This document shows, piece by piece, positions 1-7,651 of a DNA stretch of 35,710 bases. The translations under genes were made by a program, and so were the position numbers. The notes beneath the pieces were generated by a model that saw nothing but the letters and a program-made list of their open reading frames with translations, was not told the DNA's origin and searched no databases. Each line of letters begins with the position of its first letter. The first letter of the stretch is position 1. This stretch comes from an uncultured Rhodospirillales bacterium (GTDB taxonomy: Bacteria > Pseudomonadota > Alphaproteobacteria > Rhodospirillales > CAJXLG01). The DNA lies in contig CAJXLG010000005.1 of the NCBI GenBank assembly GCA_913055885.1, forward strand, positions 1 to 35,710, in the 5' to 3' direction.

Positions 1-49
1 CTTCGGTGACGTCCGCCCGCCGCAAAGCGGCCGGGATCGATCCGCATCC

Positions 50-78
50 TTGCAACACCCTTTTCAGGTTATTACGGT
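50..78 (+). promoter_or_regulatory. Predicted sigma70-type promoter of the gcv operon
   Basis: A TTGCAA -35 box (50-55) and a TACGGT -10 box (73-78) are separated by exactly 17 bp. The predicted transcription start near 85 coincides with the beginning of the glycine riboswitch, which supports the call. Bases 1-49 hold no gene that I can support, only a small GC-rich inverted repeat around 15-35. Confidence 0.55.
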
Positions 79-84
79 GGCCAA

Positions 85-285
85 CGTTCCAGACGAACCC
101 TGCGGGAGAGTCCGGCCGCCATACGGGCCGGCGCCGAAGGAGCAACCGCCCCCCGGAAACTCTCAGGCACCCGGACCGCAGGGGGATGGAACCTCTGGAA
201 AGCAGGCGCCGCATATACGCGCCTCACCGAAGATGTAAGCCCCGCCCGGGGCGAATCTTTCAGGTCCGGAGACAGAGGGGGGGCT
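85..285 (+). ncRNA. Tandem glycine riboswitch (two aptamers)
   Basis: Two consecutive aptamer-like units precede gcvT. The first (about 95-185) carries the signature blocks GGGAGAG, GCCGAAGGAGCAA, AAACTCTCAGGCA and GGACCGCAGGGGG. The second (about 190-282) carries TCTGGAAAG, CACCGAAGATGTAAGCC, AATCTTTCAGGTCCGGA and GACAGAGGGGG. This is the classic cooperative glycine riboswitch layout, and the genes downstream encode glycine cleavage, the usual ON-switch target. Between the second aptamer and the gcvT ribosome-binding site lie about 75 nt of GC-rich hairpins (CGCCGGC-T-GCCGGCG inside GGGGC/GCCCC). They probably form the expression platform, but I cannot tell transcriptional from translational control. 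Confidence 0.93.
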
Positions 286-369
286 ATCGGGGCCGCCGGC
301 TGCCGGCGTTTCGCCCCGCGAGCCCGTGGCGCCAGGAATGAGCCGCACCCCTGCTGTCGGAGGACCGTC

Positions 370-1482
370 TTGACCGAGCTTTCCCGGAGAACCCTCCTCA
401 AAACGCCGCTCAACGCCCTGCACAAGGAGCTGGGCGCCCGCATGGTGGATTTCGCCGGCTGGGAGATGCCGGTGCAGTATCCCATGGGGATCAAGGAGGA
501 ACACCTGCACACCCGTCGCGGGGCCGGGCTGTTCGACGTTTCCCACATGGGGCAGGCGCGGCTGTGGAACGACGACGCCGATGCCACCCTGGAGACGCTC
601 ACCCCCGGCAACTTCAAGGACCTGAAGACGGGGCGCATGCGCTACACCCAGTTCACGGACGAGAAGGGCGGCATCCTGGACGACCTCATGGTGGGCCGCA
701 CGCCGGACGGCATGCTGTTCGCCGTGGTCAATGCCGCCTGCCGGGAACAGGACATGGCGCTTCTGCGCTCCTCGTTCGGGGAGACGGCCGAGGAGATCTT
801 CGGCCAGGCGCTTCTCGCCCTGCAGGGGCCGGAAGCGGGCAGCGTCCTTGCCCGCCATGCCCCGGCCACGCGCGACATGGTCTTCATGGACGTGGCCGAG
901 GTGGAGGTGGACGGCCTGCCCTGCCTGGTGAGCCGCTCCGGCTATACGGGCGAGGACGGTTTCGAGATCTCCTGCCCCGCCGATTCCGCCGAGAAGATCG
1001 CCCGCGCGCTTCTCAACAACGACGCGGTGGAACCCGTCGGGCTGGGCGCGCGCGACACCCTGCGGCTGGAGGCCGGGCTGTGCCTCTACGGCCACGACAT
1101 CGACGAGACCACCACGCCCGTGCAGGCGGGCCTGGGCTGGTCCGTGGGCCGGCGCCGCCGCGAGGAGGGCGGCTTCCCGGGCGAAGAGGTCATCCTCAGG
1201 GAGCTTGACGAGGGCCCGTCGCGCCTGCGCGTCGGGCTGCGGCTCGACGGCAAGGCGCCGGCGCGCGAGGGCGCCGCCATCCAGGCACCGGACGGGGCGC
1301 CGCTGGGCACCGTCACCAGCGGCGGTTACGCGCCCAGCGTGGGCGGCCCCGTGGCCATGGGCTACGTGCCCGCCGGGCACGCCGCGCCGGGCACGCAGGT
1401 TCACGTCATTGTCCGCGACAAGGCCCTGCCCGCCGAAGTGGTGGCGCTGCCTTTCGTCGCGCACCGCTTCCACAAGGCGTAA
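370..1482 (+). CDS. gcvT: Glycine cleavage system T protein (aminomethyltransferase)
   Basis: This is the tetrahydrofolate-dependent aminomethyltransferase of the glycine cleavage system. It takes the aminomethyl group from lipoyl-GcvH and yields 5,10-methylene-THF and ammonia. The 370-aa product has the normal family length and the expected N-terminal pattern (TPLNALHKELGARMVDFAGW, then FDVSHMGQ), followed by SRSGYTGEDGFEI and the C-terminal barrel. The start is TTG at 370, chosen because GGAGGA lies 5 nt upstream and the protein begins as family members do; no in-frame ATG fits. It is the first gene of gcvT-H-PA-PB, downstream of the glycine riboswitch. Confidence 0.96.
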   Translation: MTELSRRTLLKTPLNALHKELGARMVDFAGWEMPVQYPMGIKEEHLHTRRGAGLFDVSHMGQARLWNDDADATLETLTPGNFKDLKTGRMRYTQFTDEKGGILDDLMVGRTPDGMLFAVVNAACREQDMALLRSSFGETAEEIFGQALLALQGPEAGSVLARHAPATRDMVFMDVAEVEVDGLPCLVSRSGYTGEDGFEISCPADSAEKIARALLNNDAVEPVGLGARDTLRLEAGLCLYGHDIDETTTPVQAGLGWSVGRRRREEGGFPGEEVILRELDEGPSRLRVGLRLDGKAPAREGAAIQAPDGAPLGTVTSGGYAPSVGGPVAMGYVPAGHAAPGTQVHVIVRDKALPAEVVALPFVAHRFHKA

Positions 1483-1515
1483 AGCACACGGCATGAAGAA
1501 GGGGGAGGGAAACCC

Positions 1516-1893
1516 ATGAGCACCACCTATTTCACCAAGGAACACGAATGGGTCCGCGTCGAGGGCGACGAGGGCACCGTGGGCATCACGGACTACGCCC
1601 AGAAGGCGCTCGGCGACGTGGTCTTCGTCGATCTGCCCGATGCGGGCACGGAAGTGGAGACCGGCGGCGAGATCGCCACCATCGAATCGGTCAAGGCGGC
1701 CAGCGAGATCTACGCGCCCCTGGGCGGCAGCGTCAGCGCCGTCAACGACGCCCTCAACGACGCGCCGGAAAAGGTCAACGAGGACCCCGAGGGCGAGGGC
1801 TGGATCCTGAAGATGACCCTGTCCGACACGGCGGAGCTGGATTCCCTGATGGACGCCGACGCCTATCGGGCCTACCTCGACACCCTGGAGTGA
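1516..1893 (+). CDS. gcvH: Glycine cleavage system H protein
   Basis: This small lipoyl carrier shuttles the aminomethyl intermediate between GcvP, GcvT and lipoamide dehydrogenase. The product is 125 aa, the usual size. The lipoyl-domain lysine is visible in [13 protein letters not shown] (about K60), and the N-terminus [10 protein letters not shown] is typical. GGGAGGG precedes the ATG. The gene lies 33 nt after gcvT and 4 nt before gcvPA, so it is co-transcribed with them. Confidence 0.97.
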   Translation: MSTTYFTKEHEWVRVEGDEGTVGITDYAQKALGDVVFVDLPDAGTEVETGGEIATIESVKAASEIYAPLGGSVSAVNDALNDAPEKVNEDPEGEGWILKMTLSDTAELDSLMDADAYRAYLDTLE

Positions 1894-1897
1894 TTCC

Positions 1898-3241
1898 ATG
1901 CGTTACCTGCCGCAGACCGACGCCGACCGGTCCGCCATGCTGGCGGCCATCGGGGTCGATTCGGTGGACGAGCTCTACCGCGACGTGCCGCGGGCGGCGC
2001 GCCTGACGCGCCCCCTGGACCTTCCCGGCCACGCCGGCGAGGTGAAGGTGGAGCGCGACCTGCAGGCGCTTGCCGCGCGCAACGTGCCCGCCGGCTCGGT
2101 CCCCTGTTTCCTGGGCGCCGGTGCCTATCGCCACCACCTGCCGGCCGCCCTGGACCACCTCATCCAGCGCGGCGAGTTCCTCACGGCCTACACGCCCTAC
2201 CAGCCGGAGGTCTCCCAGGGCACGCTGCAGACGCTGTTCGAGTTCCAGACCCAGGTGGCGCTTCTGACGGGCATGGAGGTGGCCAACGCGTCGCTTTATG
2301 ACGCGGCCAGCGCCTGCGCCGAGGCGGCGCTCATGGCGGCGCGGCTGACACGGCGCAACCGGATCGTGGTCTCGGGGGCCCTGCACCCGCAGTACCGCTC
2401 GGTGACGGAGACCCACGCGCACTACGTGGACCTCACGGTCGAGGCCGGGAAGCCGAACCCGTGGCAGGCGGAAGACCTTACCGGCGAGCCGGACAAGGAC
2501 ACGGCGTGTGTCATCGTGCAGTACCCGGACTTCTTCGGCCGCCTGGACGATTTCACGGCGCTCGCCGAGGCGTGCCACGCGGCGGGCGCGCTGCTCGTCG
2601 TGGCCGTGCCCGAGCCGGTGGCCCTGGGCGCCGTGCAGTCGCCGGGCGACATGGGCGCCGACATCGTCGTCGGCGAGGGGCAGCCGCTGGGCAATCCGCT
2701 GGCCTTCGGCGGGCCCGGCCTGGGGCTCTTCGCCACGCGCAAGAAGTTCGTGCGCCAGATGCCCGGCCGCGTCCCCGGCCAGACGGTGGACGAGGACGGC
2801 CGCCGCGGCTATGTCCTGACGCTGTCCACGCGCGAGCAGCATATCCGCCGCGAAAAGGCCACGAGCAACATCTGCACCAACTCGGGCCTGTGCGCCCTGG
2901 GCTTCTCCATCCACGTGAGCCTCCTGGGCGAGGCGGGGCTGCAGCGCCTGGCGGCCATCAACCACGCGCGCGCCGTGCGCACGGCGGACGCCCTGGACGG
3001 CCTGGAAGACGTCAACGTCCTGAACGAGAGCTTCTTCAACGAATTCGCGGTGAGCCTGCCGCGCCCCGCGGCCGAGGTGGTGGAGACCCTGGCCGGCATG
3101 GACGTCCTGGGCGGCGTGCCCGTGTCGCGCTTCATCCGCGGCGACCCGCAGCTCGACCACGTCATGCTGGTGGCGGCCACGGAGACCACCACCGACGACG
3201 ACCTGACGGCCCTGACCGTGGCCCTGAAGGAGGCGGTGTGA
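1898..3241 (+). CDS. gcvPA: Glycine dehydrogenase (decarboxylating) subunit 1
   Basis: This is the alpha-type (N-terminal) half of the two-subunit P protein, which decarboxylates glycine with PLP. The 447-aa product matches subunit 1 of split systems: MRYLPQT start, [39 protein letters not shown] and [16 protein letters not shown]. It lacks the PLP lysine, as expected for this subunit. Its TGA overlaps the gcvPB ATG by one base (TGATG), which suggests translational coupling and equimolar synthesis of the heterotetramer. Confidence 0.96.
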   Translation: MRYLPQTDADRSAMLAAIGVDSVDELYRDVPRAARLTRPLDLPGHAGEVKVERDLQALAARNVPAGSVPCFLGAGAYRHHLPAALDHLIQRGEFLTAYTPYQPEVSQGTLQTLFEFQTQVALLTGMEVANASLYDAASACAEAALMAARLTRRNRIVVSGALHPQYRSVTETHAHYVDLTVEAGKPNPWQAEDLTGEPDKDTACVIVQYPDFFGRLDDFTALAEACHAAGALLVVAVPEPVALGAVQSPGDMGADIVVGEGQPLGNPLAFGGPGLGLFATRKKFVRQMPGRVPGQTVDEDGRRGYVLTLSTREQHIRREKATSNICTNSGLCALGFSIHVSLLGEAGLQRLAAINHARAVRTADALDGLEDVNVLNESFFNEFAVSLPRPAAEVVETLAGMDVLGGVPVSRFIRGDPQLDHVMLVAATETTTDDDLTALTVALKEAV

Positions 3242-4746
3242 TGTCCGAAACCACCCTCACCGGCAACCGCGGCCTCCAGCAGGAGGAGCCGCTGCTTTTC
3301 GAGCAGGGCCATCCCGGCCATTCCGGCGTCGATCTGCCCGAGCCGGAGCCCGTCGCCGAGCGCCTGGGCGGCGTCAAGCGCCAGCGGGACATCGGCCTGC
3401 CGGGCCTTTCCGAGCCCCAGGTGGTGCGCCACTACACCCGGCTGTCGCACATGAACTACGCCATCGATTCCGGGTTCTATCCCCTGGGGTCGTGCACCAT
3501 GAAGTACAACCCGCGCCTCAACGAGAAGATGGCGCGGCTGCCCGGCTTCGCCGACATCCACCCCTTCCAGCCGGAGTCCACGGTGCAGGGCGCCCTGGAG
3601 CTCGTGGACCTGACGGCGCGCTGGCTGAAGACCCTCACGGGCTTCGACGGCGTGGCCATGTCGCCGGCCGCCGGGGCGCACGGCGAGCTGTGCGGCCTCA
3701 TGTGCATCCGCGCCGCCCTGGAGGCGCGCGGGGACGCCCGCAAGACGGTCCTGGTGCCGGAATCGGCGCATGGCACCAACCCGGCGAGCGCCCATTTCTG
3801 CGGCTACAAGGTCCGCTCCATCCCCGCCAACGCCCGCGGCCGCGTGGACCTGGAGGCCCTCAAGGGGGCGCTGGACGATTCCGTCGCGGCGCTCATGCTC
3901 ACCAACCCCAACACCTGCGGGCTGTTCGAGGACGAGATCCTGGAGATCGCGCAGGCGGCCCACGACGCGGGGGCGCTCTTCTACTGCGACGGCGCCAACT
4001 TCAACGCCATCATGGGCCGGGTTCGGCCGGCGGACCTGGGCATCGACTGCATGCACCTGAACCTGCACAAGACCTTCTCCACGCCCCATGGCGGCGGCGG
4101 GCCGGGCTCCGGCCCGGTGGTGATGACGCAGGAACTGGCCAACCACGCCCCGCTGCCCTGGGTGACGGAAGGCGCCGACGGCTTCCGGCTCCTGGAGCAT
4201 GCCGGGGATACGGGGAGCGACGGGGCGCCGCTTGGCCGCATCAAGGGCTTCCACGGCCAGGTCGGGGTCTTCGTGCGGGCGCTCGCCTACATGATGAGCC
4301 TGGGCCGCGACGGCCTGGAACAGGCGGCCGAGGACGCCGTGCTCAACGCCAACTACCTCCTGGAGGGGCTCAAGGACGACCTGTCGCCTTCCTACGAGGG
4401 GCCGTGCATGCACGAGGTCCTGTTCGACGACCGTTTCCTCAAGGACACGGGCCTCACCACGCTGGACATCGCCAAGGGGCTGCTGGACGAGGGCTTCCAC
4501 CCCATGACCATGTACTTCCCGCTGGTGGTGCACGGCGCCATGCTCACGGAGCCCACGGAAACGGAGACCCGGGAGACCCTCGACCAGTTCATGGAAACGG
4601 TGAAGGGCCTGGCCGATCGGGCCAGGGCCGGCGAAACCGCGGCGCTTTCCGAGGCGCCACGCCTGACGCCCCGGCGCCGCCTGGACGAGACCTCGGCGGC
4701 GCGCAATCCGGTCCTGCGCTGGACGCCGCCGGAAGACCAGGCGTGA
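3241..4746 (+). CDS. gcvPB: Glycine dehydrogenase (decarboxylating) subunit 2
   Basis: This is the PLP-bearing half of the split P protein. Family motifs are SHMNYAIDSGFYPLGSCTMKYNP, the MSPAAGAHGELCG loop, SAHGTNPASA and HLNLHKTFSTPHGGGGPG, where the lysine (K277) should form the internal aldimine with PLP. The product is 501 aa. The ORF-track frame opens far upstream, but the ATG at 3241 is chosen because it begins [12 protein letters not shown] as in homologues and abuts the gcvPA stop. No lpd (L protein) follows, so lipoamide dehydrogenase must be encoded elsewhere. Confidence 0.96.
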   Translation: MSETTLTGNRGLQQEEPLLFEQGHPGHSGVDLPEPEPVAERLGGVKRQRDIGLPGLSEPQVVRHYTRLSHMNYAIDSGFYPLGSCTMKYNPRLNEKMARLPGFADIHPFQPESTVQGALELVDLTARWLKTLTGFDGVAMSPAAGAHGELCGLMCIRAALEARGDARKTVLVPESAHGTNPASAHFCGYKVRSIPANARGRVDLEALKGALDDSVAALMLTNPNTCGLFEDEILEIAQAAHDAGALFYCDGANFNAIMGRVRPADLGIDCMHLNLHKTFSTPHGGGGPGSGPVVMTQELANHAPLPWVTEGADGFRLLEHAGDTGSDGAPLGRIKGFHGQVGVFVRALAYMMSLGRDGLEQAAEDAVLNANYLLEGLKDDLSPSYEGPCMHEVLFDDRFLKDTGLTTLDIAKGLLDEGFHPMTMYFPLVVHGAMLTEPTETETRETLDQFMETVKGLADRARAGETAALSEAPRLTPRRRLDETSAARNPVLRWTPPEDQA

Positions 4747-4768
4747 ACGGCCGGCGGGGTGGATCGGG

Positions 4769-5620
4769 ATGGTGCGCACACTGGTCCGCCCGGTCCACCT
4801 CGACCGCCCGCCGGAAACCCGGCCGCTGTTCTTCTACCATGTAGAGAAAACGGGCGGGACGACCCTCGACTGGGTGTTGCGCGCGGTGCTGTACGACGTG
4901 GCCCGCCGCCGGGGCGGCCGGTGGCTGGCCCTGTACGTGCACCGGGATCCGGAAGCCGCGCGGAAACCCGGTCCCCGGGGCAACGTCTTTCTGTATTCCG
5001 GCCACGTGCCGTACGGCCGCCATCTGGCGGGGGCACCCGACAGTCTCGCCATCACCCTGTTGCGCGACCCGGTGCGCCGGACGCTTTCCGAGTATGTCAT
5101 GGGGGCGCAGTTCGGCTGGTACGAGGCGACGGCCGACGCCTTCCTGCGTTTCATCGACGACCCCATTGCCGCCAACCGCCAGACCCACCGGCTGGCCGGC
5201 CTGGACGAGCGCACGCCGCCCGACCGGGCCGCGCTGGAGACGGCCAAGCGCAACCTCGCCGAGGGCTGCTTCCTGTTCGCGCCGCTCTCGGGTCTGGACC
5301 GCTTCATCAAGGCCCTGCTGTCCCTTTACGGTCTGCCCGCGGTGCTGTTCCCGGCGGCCCAGGTGGGCAGCTATGACCGCGAGACCTTCGCCCGCGGTTT
5401 CCGCGACCGCCTGCGCGCCAATGCCGCCCTCGACGCCGAGCTTTACGCCTGCGCGGAAAGCCTGTTCGAGGCCCGCATCGGGCCCTTCCTGGACGGGCCG
5501 GATGCGACGGACGGCCGCACCGTCGTCGTGCCGCCGAACTTCTTTGCCAATTTCCGGCAGTACGCCGAGCCGGAGATCTGTGCGCTGGACCGGATCCCCG
5601 AGGATGCCAGGGTGGTTTGA
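4769..5620 (+). CDS. Sulfotransferase-family protein
   Basis: The 283-aa product has the PAPS-binding P-loop-like motif HVEKTGGTT (about residues 24-32) after a hydrophobic strand (PLFFY). It also has a 3'-phosphate-binding-type motif LLRDPVRRTLSEYV about 65 residues later. This arrangement is typical of the sulfotransferase-2/carbohydrate sulfotransferase superfamily, which transfers sulfate from PAPS to hydroxyls of glycans or small molecules. No signal peptide or membrane segment is evident, so it is probably cytosolic. The acceptor cannot be predicted. It starts 22 nt after gcvPB and is possibly read through from the gcv operon, although there is no functional link. No PAPS-synthesis gene is nearby. 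Confidence 0.75.
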   Translation: MVRTLVRPVHLDRPPETRPLFFYHVEKTGGTTLDWVLRAVLYDVARRRGGRWLALYVHRDPEAARKPGPRGNVFLYSGHVPYGRHLAGAPDSLAITLLRDPVRRTLSEYVMGAQFGWYEATADAFLRFIDDPIAANRQTHRLAGLDERTPPDRAALETAKRNLAEGCFLFAPLSGLDRFIKALLSLYGLPAVLFPAAQVGSYDRETFARGFRDRLRANAALDAELYACAESLFEARIGPFLDGPDATDGRTVVVPPNFFANFRQYAEPEICALDRIPEDARVV

Positions 5621-5650
5621 CGCCACCGCTCCCTGGTCAACGGTGACATC

Positions 5651-6658
5651 ATGAGTCCACAGCCCCGCGCCGCCCTGACGGACCCCAGCGGCCGCCTCGC
5701 CGAGAGCGGAGCCCATGTGTTCCACCGCGCCACCGGGGACGGGGTCACCCTGCGCCTGGCCGTGTGGCGGCCGGCGGGCCCGCCCGGCGGCACGGTGCTG
5801 CTGTTGCAGGGGCGCACGGAATTCCTGGAAAAGTTCATCCCGCTGGTGACGTGGCTGCGCGATGCGGGGGTGTGCGTCCTGGCCCTGGACTGGCGCGGCC
5901 AGGGCGGGTCCGAGCGCCTTCTGGCCGACCCGTACAAGGGCCACGTCCACCACTTCGACGCCTATCTGCGCGATCTGGACGTTCTCATTGCCGAGGCCGA
6001 CACCCTGCCCGGGCCGCGGCTCGTGGTGGGGCAGTCCATGGGCGGGCACATCGCCCTGCGCGGCCTGGCCGAACGGCCCGCCTGGGCCGGCGCCGCCGTG
6101 CTGGCGGCCCCCATGGTGGGGCTGCGGCTGCCCCTGCTGCCCCGGCGGGCCGCCCGCGCCTGGGCGGCGCGGGCCCTGCGCCGCGGCCGGGCCACGGACT
6201 ATGCCCCCAAACAGGGGCCGCGCGTGCGCGCCCAGGCGGTCTTCCGGGGCAACCCCCTCACCAGCGACCCCCGCGCCTTCGCCTGGACGCGCGGCCTCCT
6301 GCGGCGCCATCCGGTGCTGGGGCTGGGCGGCGTGACCTGGGGCTGGATCGCCGCCGCCCTGGAGTCCAACCGCGGCCTGCGCCGCCGCGCCACGGCGCGC
6401 CGGGTGCGCGTGCCGGTGACCATCCTGCTCGGCGCCCGCGATGCCGTGGTGGACAACGCCCCCGCCCGGGCCCTGGCCGCTCGCCTGCCGCGGGCCGCCG
6501 TTGCCGCCATCCCCCGGGCGCGCCACGAGCTTCTGGCGGAGGCGCCCGCCGTGCGCCGCCGCGTGGCGGCCGGCATCGAGGCGCGTGCCCTGGAGGCCGG
6601 CTTGTCTTTTGCCCCGGCGCGACCGATATGGACCTACAAGGGGGAGGCGTCGTCGTGA
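5651..6658 (+). CDS. Alpha/beta hydrolase, lysophospholipase (PldB/Hydrolase_4) family
   Basis: This 335-aa alpha/beta-hydrolase has the pattern GRTEFLEKFIPLV, then LDWRGQGGSER, and the nucleophile elbow GQSMGG with serine about residue 129. Likely acid and base residues are in the C-terminal third (GARDAVVDN and RARHELLAE). The order matches the PldB-type lysophospholipase/monoacylglycerol lipase subgroup. The true substrate is unknown. An Arg/Ala-rich cap region lies between strands 6 and 7. It ends in a GTGA overlap with the RHH gene, so the two are co-translated. Confidence 0.85.
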   Translation: MSPQPRAALTDPSGRLAESGAHVFHRATGDGVTLRLAVWRPAGPPGGTVLLLQGRTEFLEKFIPLVTWLRDAGVCVLALDWRGQGGSERLLADPYKGHVHHFDAYLRDLDVLIAEADTLPGPRLVVGQSMGGHIALRGLAERPAWAGAAVLAAPMVGLRLPLLPRRAARAWAARALRRGRATDYAPKQGPRVRAQAVFRGNPLTSDPRAFAWTRGLLRRHPVLGLGGVTWGWIAAALESNRGLRRRATARRVRVPVTILLGARDAVVDNAPARALAARLPRAAVAAIPRARHELLAEAPAVRRRVAAGIEARALEAGLSFAPARPIWTYKGEASS

Positions 6659-6912
6659 TTGACGGACGCATGACGAAACGCTCCGTCACCGTGGCGGGGC
6701 ACCGCACCAGTATCACTCTGGAGGCGCCCTTCTGGGAGGCGCTCAAGGCGCTCGCCCGCGCCCGGGGCCAATCCGTGAACGCCCTGGTGGCGGCGGTGGA
6801 TCGCGAGCGCCGGGGCAGCCTGTCGGGCGCGCTCCGGGTCTTCGTCCTGGAAGCCGTGCAGGAGGGCCACCATGCGGATCACGGACTATCGTTTCGGCCG
6901 GATCGCCATTGA
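6655..6912 (+). CDS. Small ribbon-helix-helix domain protein
   Basis: The 85-aa product (MTKRSVTVAGHRTSITLEAPFW, then LARARGQSVNALV and GSLSGALRVFVLEAV) fits the ribbon-helix-helix_4 family common in Alphaproteobacteria. In that fold an N-terminal beta strand contacts DNA and two helices dimerise. The GTG at 6655 is chosen because GGGGGAGG precedes it with good spacing and it forms a GTGA overlap with the hydrolase stop. An internal ATG at codon 6 is the alternative. Its last 41 nt overlap the downstream Mth938-like gene in another frame. No DNA target is known. Confidence 0.75.
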   Translation: MIDGRMTKRSVTVAGHRTSITLEAPFWEALKALARARGQSVNALVAAVDRERRGSLSGALRVFVLEAVQEGHHADHGLSFRPDRH

Positions 6913-7222
6913 CGGCACCGTCTACGACCGGGACGTGCTCATCCACCCCGACGGCCGCGTGCACCATCCGTGGTGGCGCGCCGAGGGCCACAGCCTCGCC
7001 GTTGACGATGTGGCCGACGTCCTGGACGCGGCGCCCGACGATCTTGTCGTGGGAACCGGTTCGGCGGGCCGCATGGCGGTGCCGCCGGAGACCCGCGCGC
7101 GGGTGGAGGCCCACGGCATCCGCCTGCACGCCGCGCCCTCGGAGCAGGCCGTCCGCACCTTCAACGACCTGACGGCCGAGGGGAGCCGGCGCGTGGCCGG
7201 CGCCTTCCACCTCACCTGCTGA
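6872..7222 (+). CDS. Mth938-like domain-containing protein
   Basis: The 116-aa product (start MRITDYRFGRIAIDGTVY, middle LVVGTGSAGRM, ending near EQAVRTFNDLTAEG) matches the Mth938/DUF498 fold. The mitochondrial complex I assembly factor NDUFAF3 belongs to the same family. The biochemical role in bacteria is unclear. GGAGGG lies just upstream of the ATG, inside the preceding RHH gene. It is the last gene of the hydrolase-RHH-Mth938 unit; the next gene has its own promoter. Confidence 0.85.
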   Translation: MRITDYRFGRIAIDGTVYDRDVLIHPDGRVHHPWWRAEGHSLAVDDVADVLDAAPDDLVVGTGSAGRMAVPPETRARVEAHGIRLHAAPSEQAVRTFNDLTAEGSRRVAGAFHLTC

Positions 7223-7241
7223 GGGGCTCTTTTATATCTGG

Positions 7242-7270
7242 TTGACCGCATATGCGGTATGCCGTATATA
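7242..7270 (+). promoter_or_regulatory. arsR promoter with overlapping operator
   Basis: TTGACC (7242-7247) and TATATA (7265-7270) are separated by exactly 17 bp, an excellent sigma70 match. A perfect 14-bp palindrome, ACCGCATATGCGGT (7245-7258), covers the -35 edge and spacer. A wider imperfect palindrome (7250-7269) covers the spacer and -10. ArsR-family repressors bind such dyads, so autorepression by occlusion of polymerase is the natural inference. Confidence 0.75.
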
Positions 7271-7276
7271 AGGAGC

Positions 7277-7651
7277 ATGGACGCGGCCCGAACGGTTTTC
7301 CTCGCCCTGTCCGACCCCCTGCGCCTGCGCTGCCTGGCCCTCATGGCGGCGCACGGGGAGGTCTGTGTGTGCGAATTCGTTCGGGCGCTGGCCGTGGCCC
7401 AGCCCAAGGTTTCACGGCACCTTGCCGCTTTGCGCGACGCCGGCCTCGTGGTTGCCCGGCGGGAGGCGCAATGGCTCCACTACCGCATCGCTCCGGACCT
7501 GGCCGGCTGGCGCCGCGACGCCCTGACGGCCGCCGTCGAGGCCGCCCGGGCCGACCCCGCCTTCGAGACGGACCTGGCGCGCCTGCGGGCCGTGGCCGGA
7601 ACGGGCCCGGGCGCCGCCGAACAGCCCCAACGGCCGGAGAAGGCGCCCTGA
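7277..7651 (+). CDS. ArsR/SmtB-family metalloregulator
   Basis: This winged-helix repressor has LSDPLRLRCLALM followed by the metalloid-binding segment GEVCVCEFV (Cys30 and Cys32) and the recognition helix QPKVSRHLAALRDAGLV. The CxC corresponds to the ELCVCDL arsenite/antimonite site of ArsR; the third Cys of the E. coli protein is replaced. The start is set at ATG 7277, not 7259, because 7259 lies inside the promoter spacer. The -10 box ends only 6 nt before 7277, so the mRNA is probably leaderless. The product is 124 aa. The stop overlaps the permease ATG (TGATG). Confidence 0.85.
   Translation: MDAARTVFLALSDPLRLRCLALMAAHGEVCVCEFVRALAVAQPKVSRHLAALRDAGLVVARREAQWLHYRIAPDLAGWRRDALTAAVEAARADPAFETDLARLRAVAGTGPGAAEQPQRPEKAP

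Noticed and set aside
163-4779. Long minus-strand ORFs (578, 461 and 656 aa) opposite gcvT-gcvPB
   Set aside because: They are antisense shadows of high-GC coding genes, with His/Arg/Gly-rich composition and no family motifs, while the plus-strand genes are unmistakable.
7259-7276. ORF-track start of ArsR at ATG 7259
   Set aside because: It lies between the -35 and -10 boxes and would not be in the transcript.
7252-7651. N-terminal extension of the permease ORF (7252) across arsR
   Set aside because: It is an out-of-frame reading of arsR. The permease starts at ATG 7651 with family-like sequence.
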